From: JAXGPP01 sp964436865
GTDB lineage: Bacteria; Planctomycetota; Planctomycetia; Pirellulales; Thermoguttaceae
Direction of reading: 5' to 3'
NCBI GenBank assembly: GCA_964436865.1
Contig: CAYTFK010000229.1
Location: 1-11,686 of the forward strand
DNA: 11,686 nt
Shown here in pieces: positions 1-6,135 of this stretch. The position numbers were made by a program, and so were the translations under genes. Numbering within the stretch: the stretch's first letter is position 1; every line of letters begins with the position of its first letter. Under the pieces are notes generated by a model. That model searched no databases. It was not told where the DNA came from and was given only the letters and a program-made list of their open reading frames with translations.

Positions 1-396
1 AACTTCCAGGGCAAGACTTCCTCGGGCGGCACGGTTGACCTGGCGAGCATGCGCGGCAAGGTCGTCCTGATCCAGTTCTGGGCCACCTGGTGCGAACCGT
101 GCAAGGCCGACATGGCGACCCTCAAGGAACTGGTGAACAAGTACGGCCGCAGCGGTTTCAGCGTGCTCGGCGTCAGCATCGACTCGACTCCGCAGGAACT
201 GGCGGCCTACCTGCAGCAGAACCCCTTGCCGTGGAACCAGATCTGGGAAGAAGGGGGCCTCGACAGCCGCCCGGCCAACGAGCTGGGGATTCTCACCCTT
301 CCGACGATGATTCTCATCGACAAGACCGGAAAGGTTGTCAATCGCAACATCCAAGCTGCGGAGCTCGACCGAGAAGTGCAGAAGCTGCTGCAGTAG
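1..396 (+). CDS. TlpA/ResA-type thioredoxin-fold protein, 3' part (5' end outside window)
   Basis: The reading frame is open from the first base, so the gene begins upstream; 131 codons are visible. This is a thioredoxin-fold domain of the TlpA/ResA/AhpC-TSA type. The first strand (GKVVLIQFWATW) leads into the redox motif C-E-P-C at fragment residues 31-34, followed by the long helix. A segment GFSVLGVSIDS is typical of TlpA-type inserts, and the LPT at about 100-102 supplies the expected cis-proline next to the active site. Family members are usually exported and membrane-tethered or part of larger secreted proteins, where they reduce or exchange disulfides; the missing N terminus prevents checking for a signal peptide. 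The protein ends directly after the fold, so the domain is C-terminal. A strong terminator follows 53 bp after the stop, so this is probably the last gene of its transcript. The domain call is secure; the partner is unknown. Confidence 0.92.
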   Translation, partial: NFQGKTSSGGTVDLASMRGKVVLIQFWATWCEPCKADMATLKELVNKYGRSGFSVLGVSIDSTPQELAAYLQQNPLPWNQIWEEGGLDSRPANELGILTLPTMILIDKTGKVVNRNIQAAELDREVQKLLQ

Positions 397-448
397 CGCG
401 CGTTGAAACGTCGTTTGCCGCGCCCTTCGTCGCGGTCACGAACAACCC

Positions 449-484
449 GGCCTGGCAGATATGTGTCTGCCAGGCCTCTTTTTG
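449..484 (+). terminator. Intrinsic terminator after the thioredoxin gene
   Basis: A perfect 11-bp stem, GGCCTGGCAGA at 449-459 and TCTGCCAGGCC at 466-476, encloses a 6-base loop and is followed at once by a T-rich run (TCTTTTT, 477-483). It sits between the thioredoxin stop and the start of the next gene on the same strand, so the two are probably transcribed separately. Confidence 0.88.
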
Positions 485-540
485 TAGAACCGTCTGCAAA
501 GCGCTGCGCCGCGCATCGCGACGATATCGGAGGCCTTTCC

Positions 541-1155
541 ATGGGGCTCTTCAACTGGCTGAGCCGAAGGCAGGGTGAGGTTCAGTTAGCCGCAGACCTC
601 ATCTGGTTGACCGGACGGGCGAAGCTGGCCGGCATCGAGCGCCAGATCGCCGCGGCCTTCGCCGGTCCCGATATACCCGATGCCGTCTTTCTCGTTGCCC
701 ACTTTCAGGAATGCCTCGACGAGCTGAACGCCCTGGCAACCCGCGCCGGATTCGACAGGGATCGGGTGCTAGTGGTTTCGTCGGCGGCACTCGAAGGCCG
801 AGCGGCAGAACGGGGTCCCGACGCGTCCTGCCATCTCTTGATCATCGTTGCCGAGAGGCATCCTCTCCCCCCGCACGACGACGCCCTCCTGCAATTCGCC
901 CGCAGTCTGTCCTGCCGCTGCCGGTTCATCCAGCACGCCTCGCTGGAGGACCCGCTGTTGAAGGCATTTGCCGGCCCGTGGGTCGAGGACGTTCTGCGGC
1001 GTCTGGGAATGACGGAAGAACAGGCCATCGAAAGCCGGATGGTCCGCCGTCGCATTCGGAGCGCCCAGCAACAGATCGCCAACCGAGCCATCGGCGACGC
1101 CCCGGCCGCATCGGCGAAAGCGTGGATCGAACGCAACTGCCCCAACATCGCGTAG
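541..1155 (+). CDS. Stand-alone, degenerate SecA NBD2-like protein
   Basis: A 204-residue protein. The ATG at 541 is chosen because a clear Shine-Dalgarno GGAGG (529-533) lies 7 bases upstream; the frame stays open further 5', but that part runs through the terminator. There is no signal peptide or membrane segment. Residues 48-82 resemble the opening strands of the second nucleotide-binding domain of SecA. Residues 106-182 align without gaps to the end of that domain as I recall it from E. coli: ERH at 105-107, S-x-E-D at 134-137, LGM at 155-157, AIE at 162-164, V at 168, I at 172 and AQ at 175-176 are shared. The helicase motif VI stretch, normally GRxGRQGD, is replaced by FARSLSCR, and motif V is not recognisable, so it should not hydrolyse ATP. 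The protein stops where SecA continues into the helical scaffold. It may be a SecA partner or decoy, or a repurposed fold; the role is unknown. Confidence 0.8.
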   Translation: MGLFNWLSRRQGEVQLAADLIWLTGRAKLAGIERQIAAAFAGPDIPDAVFLVAHFQECLDELNALATRAGFDRDRVLVVSSAALEGRAAERGPDASCHLLIIVAERHPLPPHDDALLQFARSLSCRCRFIQHASLEDPLLKAFAGPWVEDVLRRLGMTEEQAIESRMVRRRIRSAQQQIANRAIGDAPAASAKAWIERNCPNIA

Positions 1156-1319
1156 CCGCTCACGGCTGACCGGAAACGAGTGCCCGTCGTGGCGCAGCTC
1201 GGAGAATCGTTGCGCAAGTGCGCACTGTGGCGTGCCGATGTGCTCGCCTTGTCTCTGCCACTTGCCCGACGTGAGGCTTTATAAGTGCCTTGCCCCGCTA
1301 ACGATTCCCGCTCCGATCG

Positions 1320-2897
1320 CTACGGCTCGACGACGGTGAATTCGCCGCGGACGGTCACAGAAAACGGCGGCTGTTCAGTCTCGACGCGCACCTCCGCGAG
1401 ATGCCTGCCGGGGGAATGCTCGACCGGATCCATCTCCAAAGCGAAGTGGTGCAGCATGGTCAGTCCGATCTTGGTGTTCTCGGCGGCATAAGACGGCATG
1501 TCGCGCCACGGCCCTCCGTCGAGCTGGATCCGGGCTCGGGCCGAAGCCGGCGCGTCGTAGCAATTGAAGACCAGGCGACCCGGCCGACCGCGGGCGAGCG
1601 GATTGTCGAGCCCCTCGAATTCGCCAGGCTCGTCGACGCGCGATTCGGCCGACGACTGGTAACGATGAGCGAGTTCGGCGCCATTGACCGACACGATACG
1701 ATAGCCGCGCGGCGTGCCGTCGACGCCACGTTCCATCCCTTCGCCCGACTGGAACCAGCTTCCTGACAACGAGATCGAGCCGGCATACTCGACTCCATCG
1801 ACCATGATTCGCTCATTCTCGTGCATGTGACCTTGGAGCACGAGCCGCACGCCGTGCGCGGCGAACAGATCGGTGAGCGTCTTGCGATTGGTCACTTCCC
1901 AGTAGGGTGCGTTGGGAGGACTCTCACGACGGCGCTGGGGGTAGGTCGTGACAATGGGGATGTGGATGCCCACGATGATCGGTTTGCCGGGGGCCTGCAT
2001 CTGCAGGTCGGCGCGCAGCCACTCGAGCTCGCGGCCTTCGATCGCGCCGTGGACGCCTTTATAGTCGTCGACCCCGCGGATCACCTTGTTGCCGTCCAGC
2101 ACGATGCAGTGGACGGGGCCCCAGTCAAACGAGTAATACGTGGGCCCGAACAGTCGCTGGAACTCCTCGCGCGGCTCGTCGCGATCCACTAGCATCTCAT
2201 GATTGCCCGGCCCGTTTCGCACCGGCACATCGACCAGCTTGAGGCATTCCTGCCACTTCGCACCGGCGCGCCCTTGCAGCGTGATGTCGCCCTGGGACCA
2301 CACGAAGGCTGGCTTGGGCTCCAGCGCGTTGATCTCGAGCAGGCTGGCCTCGGTCTTTGCCAGGCCGACCTTTCCACTTTCCATGTGCATGTCGGTGACG
2401 AAGACGAACTCGAACCGGTCGGGTTGCGCCATTGGCTGGAGTGTGAAATCGGCCCGCCTGGCTGCCAGCGCTTTAGCCGTCGGCACGTAGAATGAGTCGG
2501 TCCAATAGCCGCGCGGCGTGCTCACGAACAAGAACGGCCCGCTCGCCGGACCGATGGTCAGCGTGTAGCGTCCTTCGGCATCGGTGGTCGCCAGCCAGCG
2601 GCCATCGGAGACAACAACGCCGGCGAGGGGCGTACCCGACGACGTCACGCGGCCTTCGATGCGGTTGACGGCGCGCGTGCCGGGCTGTTCGCCCTCCGCT
2701 TCGACGATCTCAACTCGGCCGCTGCCGACCTGGTGGTTGAGGATGTGCGTTTTGGCGTTGCCTTGATAGTCATCCGACGCATGCCTCGCCACGCCACGCG
2801 GCTCCGCGGGTGCGGCGTGGAGGGTACGCATACAAGGGCTCGCCGCAAGCCCCACGGCCAGGCACGACGTGTAGACCAAAAGCACGAGGCGGGGCAT
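1320..2897 (-). CDS. Secreted calcineurin-like metallophosphoesterase
   Basis: A 525-residue protein. The start at 2897 is preferred over one 78 bases further upstream because AGGAG (complement of 2904-2908) lies 6 bases before it and a signal peptide begins there (MPRLVLLVYT, cleavage near residue 29). Residues about 78-155 form an Ig-like or carboxypeptidase-regulatory-like beta domain (EGRVTSSGTPLAGVVVSDG). The catalytic domain (about 163-410) carries the full two-metal set of the calcineurin fold: DMH at 169-171, GD at 203-204, GNHE at 231-234, H312 in GIHIP and GHMH at 356-359. A C-terminal beta region (about 425-525) resembles the domain that often ends bacterial members of this group. 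Such proteins hydrolyse phosphate mono- or diesters outside the cytoplasm; the substrate cannot be read from sequence. It appears to be a single-gene unit, converging with the SecA-like gene across 164 bp. Confidence 0.93.
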   Translation of the reverse strand: MPRLVLLVYTSCLAVGLAASPCMRTLHAAPAEPRGVARHASDDYQGNAKTHILNHQVGSGRVEIVEAEGEQPGTRAVNRIEGRVTSSGTPLAGVVVSDGRWLATTDAEGRYTLTIGPASGPFLFVSTPRGYWTDSFYVPTAKALAARRADFTLQPMAQPDRFEFVFVTDMHMESGKVGLAKTEASLLEINALEPKPAFVWSQGDITLQGRAGAKWQECLKLVDVPVRNGPGNHEMLVDRDEPREEFQRLFGPTYYSFDWGPVHCIVLDGNKVIRGVDDYKGVHGAIEGRELEWLRADLQMQAPGKPIIVGIHIPIVTTYPQRRRESPPNAPYWEVTNRKTLTDLFAAHGVRLVLQGHMHENERIMVDGVEYAGSISLSGSWFQSGEGMERGVDGTPRGYRIVSVNGAELAHRYQSSAESRVDEPGEFEGLDNPLARGRPGRLVFNCYDAPASARARIQLDGGPWRDMPSYAAENTKIGLTMLHHFALEMDPVEHSPGRHLAEVRVETEQPPFSVTVRGEFTVVEP

Positions 2898-3008
2898 GGC
2901 GGACTCCTGGTGCCCTTTCAAATCGCGAAACGAAAATGGGTCTCGAAAAACCCACTCCCCGACGTCGGAAAGCACGACGGGTGTGCCTCATCCCGAAGAA
3001 GCGCATTG

Positions 3009-3027
3009 TCCGCTGGCCGCAAGCGGA
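3009..3027. repeat. Inverted repeat (hairpin) in intergenic DNA
   Basis: Perfect 6-bp arms, TCCGCT (3009-3014) and AGCGGA (3022-3027), flank a 7-base loop GGCCGCA. Further imperfect pairing (GCG and TTG with CAA and CGC) extends the stem to about 3001-3036. No T-run follows on either strand, so it is not an obvious terminator. It could be a REP-like dispersed element; only one copy was noticed here. Confidence 0.4.
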
Positions 3028-3111
3028 GCACAACGCCCTCCGCCACCCAGTTTCCGGCCGCCGTGCTTCGCCGTCCCCTGCGTGGAAGGGCGGATCTTCC
3101 CGGTCGGGAGA

Positions 3112-3402
3112 ATGGACGGGGATGGAATGGGAGGGGACGGAATCCGGTCGGCCCTGACAAGAGGTATCACCCTGTGCGACGCTGGCTTGTCATATTGTCG
3201 TGTGGGACTGTTGGTCTACAGTCTGGCGCCGGCACTGGTCGTGCTCTACGCTACCAGGCGAAGCCGTAGAGCCGCTTCTATCACCATCATTGTGTTCGTA
3301 ATCCTCACTGCGCTCGGACAAGTCGGCGAGGCGATCGGCGATCTTCGCGCCAGCGTCAGTCGGCCGCAACCTTTCGTCGGCCCGGATCAAACCGGCGAGT
3401 GA
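3112..3402 (+). CDS. Possible small two-helix membrane protein (hypothetical)
   Basis: I do not recognise this protein. The last 70 or so codons before the stop at 3402 read like a real membrane protein: a hydrophobic stretch (VGLLVYSLAPALVVLYA), a strongly basic turn (TRRSRRAA) and a second hydrophobic stretch (SITIIVFVILTALGQV), then a polar tail. Third codon positions in this part are clearly GC-biased, as in neighbouring genes. The start is uncertain. ATG at 3112 is the first in-frame candidate after the proline-rich open stretch, but its GGGAG (3106-3110) is too close. ATG at 3127 or a later TTG or GTG (3184-3205) would leave the two helices intact. The basic turn would place both ends outside under the positive-inside rule. 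It may equally be a decayed remnant. Confidence 0.3.
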   Translation: MDGDGMGGDGIRSALTRGITLCDAGLSYCRVGLLVYSLAPALVVLYATRRSRRAASITIIVFVILTALGQVGEAIGDLRASVSRPQPFVGPDQTGE

Positions 3403-3463
3403 AGATGATTCGGTGGCATTGGCCGCGACGTAGTTGGCGAAGTGGAAAGCCCGCACCCCCCAC

Positions 3464-3492
3464 TTGGTTTTGGCGACCCTCCGGCGTACGAT
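3464..3492 (+). promoter_or_regulatory. Possible sigma-70-like promoter for the iron-sulfur carrier gene
   Basis: TTGGTT (3464-3469) and TACGAT (3487-3492) are separated by exactly 17 bp, 60 bp ahead of the carrier's start codon. The -35 matches the consensus only in its first three bases and the -10 in four of six, so this is a position-supported guess. Confidence 0.35.
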
Positions 3493-3552
3493 GTGCGTAG
3501 GAGCAGTGTGCCCGGTAAATCGATATCCCCTCAAGTGGAGTGGTACGCACCT

Positions 3553-3888
3553 ATGGCAGTGATGTTGACGGAAACGGCCGCCGAAGAAGTACGGCGGATT
3601 ATGGAAGCGCAGAAACTGGACGACAACACCGTGCTGCGGATGGGCGTGGCCGGCGGCGGGTGCAGCGGCCTGCAATATTCGCTGGGGTTCGATACCGAGT
3701 ACGATTCGAAGGTCGATGCCCGGTTTGAGCAGGACCATGGCGTAGCGCTGGTCACGCGGAAGAAGTTTGCCCTGCACCTCGACGGCACGACGATCGACTT
3801 CAAGGAAAGCCCGATGGGGCGCGGTTTTGCCATCGAGAACCCGAACTACAAGTCGGGCGGGGGCTGCCCGGGCTGCGGCGGGCACTGA
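3553..3888 (+). CDS. IscA/ErpA/SufA-family iron-sulfur cluster carrier
   Basis: A 111-residue A-type iron-sulfur carrier (HesB/IscA fold), which accepts clusters from the assembly machinery in the cytoplasm and passes them to target proteins. The domain opens with MLTETAAEEVRRIM. The first ligand cysteine is C37 in GVAGGGCSGLQY, an excellent family match, and the rest (FDTEYDS, LDGTTIDF, GFAIENPN) is typical. The usual C-terminal CGCG pair is replaced by C105-P-G-C108-G-G-H, so the two late cysteines are spaced CxxC rather than CxC. ATG at 3553 fits the family length; ATG at 3562 is the alternative. A weak GTGGAG (3535-3540) lies 12 bases upstream of 3553. No other isc or suf gene is adjacent, which is common for stand-alone carriers. 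A terminator follows, so it is probably monocistronic. Which of IscA, SufA or ErpA it corresponds to cannot be decided here. Confidence 0.93.
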   Translation: MAVMLTETAAEEVRRIMEAQKLDDNTVLRMGVAGGGCSGLQYSLGFDTEYDSKVDARFEQDHGVALVTRKKFALHLDGTTIDFKESPMGRGFAIENPNYKSGGGCPGCGGH

Positions 3889-3926
3889 CCGCGAAGGCAC
3901 CTGACAGTCGACTCGATTTCGCATGT

Positions 3927-3974
3927 CCGCGGGGACGTCCTGACAGGGGCGGTCCCCGCGGCGTTTTCTTTGTT
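3927..3974 (+). terminator. Intrinsic terminator after the iron-sulfur carrier gene
   Basis: A perfect 10-bp GC-rich stem, CCGCGGGGAC (3927-3936) and GTCCCCGCGG (3952-3961), has a 15-base loop and is followed by CGTTTTCTTTGTT. The T-rich side is present only for plus-strand transcription, so it serves the carrier gene and not the convergent minus-strand gene. Confidence 0.82.
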
Positions 3975-4058
3975 GCTCGGCGCGCTCCAAGCGTTCCCAT
4001 TTACCAGCAGGGACGGACGGCGAGCGGGAAGCTGGCGGGAGGCGGGTTCGATCGGCCT

Positions 4059-4858
4059 CTACTTGCTCTGCCGGACGGGCGCATAGCGGTGCTCGAGAAA
4101 GTCGCCGACGTAGATCAGGTACTCGAAGGGGAGGGAGTCCTGGCTGACCTGGTCGCGGATCGTGGCCAGCGTGCCGCGGATCACCGCTTCCTTTTCGGCA
4201 TAGCCGGCGTGTTTGACGATAGCGACCGGAGTCTCGGGCGGATAACTGACGAGCAACTTGGCGATGAAGCTCTCGAACTCGGCCCGCATGGTGAAGAGCA
4301 CCATCGTGCTGCGGTGGGCGGCGAGTTTCTCGATGGTGTCGGTCTTGCCTGGCCAATCGGTGGAGGAGAGGATTACTGCCTTGGTCAGATCGCTGGTGGT
4401 GACGCCTTTGCGGAGCGCGGCGTTTCCGGCGTTGAATGAACTGACACCGGGCACCACGATCGGTGCGAGGTCTTCGAATTCTTCGAGGCACCATTCCCAC
4501 GGCCCGTAGATCAGCGGATCGCCGCTATCGAGAATGGCGACCGTTTTGCCCTCGGCCACAGCCTGGCGGACCTTGGCGATGAACACCTTGCGTCGGGCGT
4601 CGAGTTGTTCGGCCTCCTCCCGTTCAGCGCCGTCGAGCGTGGCCAGATCCTTGCCGTAGTACGGGAACAGGCGCCAGAAGCCGCCGATGATCTCTTTGCC
4701 CTCGAGGTACGCCGGGAACTTCTGCTGGATGTTATCGGAGCAGAAGAGCAGGTCGGCTTTCTTCATCACTTCGATTGCCCGTAAGGTGACCAGATCGGGA
4801 TCACCTGGCCCCACGCCGACCAAGTAAAGCTGCGAGGTTCGGATTTCGGCACGCGCCG
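4059..4858 (-). CDS. Tetrapyrrole (corrin/porphyrin) methylase family protein, N terminus lost in assembly gap
   Basis: About 266 residues are visible before the frame enters the run of N at 4859. The hallmark SAM-binding motifs of the family follow in order: LVGVGPGDPDLVTLRA near the start, LDSGDPLIYG in the middle, VVPGVSSFNAG after it, then TMVLFTM and an EAVIRGTLATI segment followed by YLIYVGDF. The last resembles the C-terminal part of precorrin-4 C11-methyltransferases (CobM/CbiF), but the insert WRLFPYYGKDLATLDG and other features differ from standard cobalamin enzymes. No other cobalamin gene is in view, so the substrate is open. Residues before the methylase core (ARAEIRTSQ) show that the protein extends N-terminally. 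Some family members recalled from other bacteria carry a signal peptide there, and this cannot be tested because of the gap. Any frame continuing through the N run is artificial. Confidence 0.85.
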
Positions 4859-4958
4859 NNNNNNNNNNNNNNNNNNNNNNNNNNNNNNNNNNNNNNNNNN
4901 NNNNNNNNNNNNNNNNNNNNNNNNNNNNNNNNNNNNNNNNNNNNNNNNNNNNNNNNNN
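4859..4958. other. Assembly gap (100 N)
   Basis: Exactly 100 consecutive N, the conventional placeholder for a scaffold gap of unknown size. It removes the start and promoter of the methylase-family gene and possibly whole genes, so the apparent spacing between that gene and the DUF1559 gene is not real. Confidence 0.98.
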
Positions 4959-4985
4959 GAGTTGACGGCGGAAAGGGGCGGGGTG

Positions 4986-5014
4986 TTGACAGAGCAGACG
5001 CCTCACGGTAATAC
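4986..5014 (+). promoter_or_regulatory. Possible sigma-70-like promoter of the DUF1559 gene
   Basis: A consensus -35 TTGACA (4986-4991) is followed after 17 bp by TAATAC (5009-5014), a weaker -10. TACTAT (5012-5017) and TAATAT (5029-5034) are alternatives. The area 5005-5050 is clearly AT-richer than its surroundings. The DUF1559 start codon follows at 5098. Confidence 0.45.
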
Positions 5015-5047
5015 TATTCTGAGTTTTGTAATATCTGGTAACACTGT
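5008..5047 (+). repeat. Three phased GTAAYAY direct repeats upstream of the DUF1559 gene
   Basis: GTAATAC (5008), GTAATAT (5028) and GTAACAC (5038) share GTAA-pyrimidine-A-pyrimidine. They are spaced 20 and 10 bp apart, two turns and one turn of the helix, which would put them on the same DNA face. The first overlaps the proposed -10 element. They could be regulator sites or chance in AT-richer DNA. Confidence 0.35.
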
Positions 5048-5097
5048 TTCTGCCACGGTGTGACGAGGCGGCGATCCCGCTGATTAAGAGGGCCCGA

Positions 5098-6129
5098 ATG
5101 TACTCCCCTCGTTTTCCACGGTCTGCGTTCACGCTGGTCGAACTCCTGGTGGTGATCGCGATCATCGGCGTTCTCATCGCGCTACTGCTGCCGGCGGTGC
5201 AGGCGGCGCGCGAGGCCGCCCGTCGCGCCAGTTGCGTGAACAACCTCCGGCAGTGCGGCCTGGCGTTGCACAATTATCACGATAGCTACCGCGTATTTCC
5301 GGGTGTGGGTGACACGCCGACCCGGTGCTTTTCGGTGCAAGCGCGGCTGTTGCCCTTCTGCGAGCAGAGCGTTCTGCAGGAATTGATCGATTTCCGGCAG
5401 CCACTGTTTCTGGGGCCGGCGGGGGCAGTGTACCTGAATCCGGCCCAGGCCGCCGCCGCGGCCGAAAAGGTCTCGCTGTTCCGCTGTCCGAGCGACGGCA
5501 TGGACGATTACTACACGCAGTACCAGATCGGAGCGTCGGGTGGGGCATTTGCTGGAGGGAATTACGTCGTGTGCAGCGGTTCGGGGGAGGGAACCAGCTA
5601 CGACATCCGCTACGCGACCGACGGCTTGTTCTACTACAACTCGGCGTGCAGCTTCCGCGACATCACCGATGGCACTACGAATACGATCGTGATGGCCGAG
5701 TCGCTCCTGGGCTCGCATCGCGACAACACCGGCCCGACACCCGAAGATCCCCAGCGTCAGGTCGGATGGCCCTCCGGACTCCGCTTCGGGGGCAGCGGTC
5801 CGGGGTTTGCGGGGGTGGTGAATCCCGATCTGGCGGCGCTGGCCGCGAGCTGCACATCGTGGCAGGGGAGTCGCTGCTCGGCGTGGATCGTGGGGCGCCC
5901 GCTGTACAGCGTCTTTTCCACGTACATGCCTCCCAACACCCCGGTTCCCGACATCGCGGGCCAGCAGCACATGGGTTTCTTCGCCGCGCGGAGCAATCAT
6001 CCGGGCGGCGTCAACGTTCTGCTGGGCGACGGCAGCGTCCGTTTCGTCGGCGACACGATCGACGTCCGCCTCTACCGGGCACTGGGCACGTCGAGCGGCA
6101 GGGAAGTGATTCCCGGCGATGCCTTTTGA
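5098..6129 (+). CDS. DUF1559 protein with type IV prepilin-like N terminus
   Basis: A 343-residue planctomycete DUF1559-family protein. The start at 5098 has AAGAGGG (5086-5092) 5 bases upstream. Residues 1-10 form a short basic leader ending in Ala, followed by FTLVELLVVIAIIGVLIALL, the hydrophobic prepilin helix with the conserved Glu at mature position 5 (E15). The usual Gly before the cleavage site is Ala10 here. The signature QAAREAARRASCVNNLRQCGLALHNYHD follows directly, and the C-terminal hallmark HPGGVNVLLGDGSVRF is at about 301-316. Several cysteines lie in the central region. DUF1559 proteins occur in many copies per planctomycete genome and are thought to be surface pseudopilins; their exact function is not established. 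The gene converges with the sulfatase, with 6 bp between the stop codons and no separate terminator. Confidence 0.95.
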   Translation: MYSPRFPRSAFTLVELLVVIAIIGVLIALLLPAVQAAREAARRASCVNNLRQCGLALHNYHDSYRVFPGVGDTPTRCFSVQARLLPFCEQSVLQELIDFRQPLFLGPAGAVYLNPAQAAAAAEKVSLFRCPSDGMDDYYTQYQIGASGGAFAGGNYVVCSGSGEGTSYDIRYATDGLFYYNSACSFRDITDGTTNTIVMAESLLGSHRDNTGPTPEDPQRQVGWPSGLRFGGSGPGFAGVVNPDLAALAASCTSWQGSRCSAWIVGRPLYSVFSTYMPPNTPVPDIAGQQHMGFFAARSNHPGGVNVLLGDGSVRFVGDTIDVRLYRALGTSSGREVIPGDAF

Positions 6130-6135
6130 AGCGGT

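Larger units (their letters stand above)
2898..3552. other. Long intergenic region between phosphoesterase and iron-sulfur carrier
   Basis: These 655 bp hold the ribosome-binding site of the minus-strand phosphoesterase at the left, an imperfect hairpin around 3003-3036, a possible small membrane-protein ORF in the second half (3112-3402) and a promoter-like element ahead of the iron-sulfur carrier (3464-3492). Frames at 2900-3110 read as proline- and arginine-rich translations with no recognisable domain, so I regard that part as non-coding. Confidence 0.6.

Noticed and set aside
403..540. N-terminal extension of the SecA-like protein
   Set aside because: The open frame includes the terminator hairpin, its translation is low-complexity Arg-rich, and a GGAGG site marks the ATG at 541.
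1211..1224. TGCGCA-AG-TGCGCA repeat downstream of the SecA-like gene as a terminator
   Set aside because: The two hexamers are each self-complementary with a 2-base gap and no following T-run, so no stable terminator hairpin is expected.
3190..4500. 436-codon minus-strand frame spanning the iron-sulfur carrier and part of the methylase gene
   Set aside because: It overlaps two real genes in other frames and its translation is Arg- and Pro-rich without any motif.
4859..5273. N-terminal extension of the methylase frame through the N run into the DUF1559 region
   Set aside because: The N run has unknown true length, so the frame cannot be followed across it; beyond it the translation is antisense to the DUF1559 gene.
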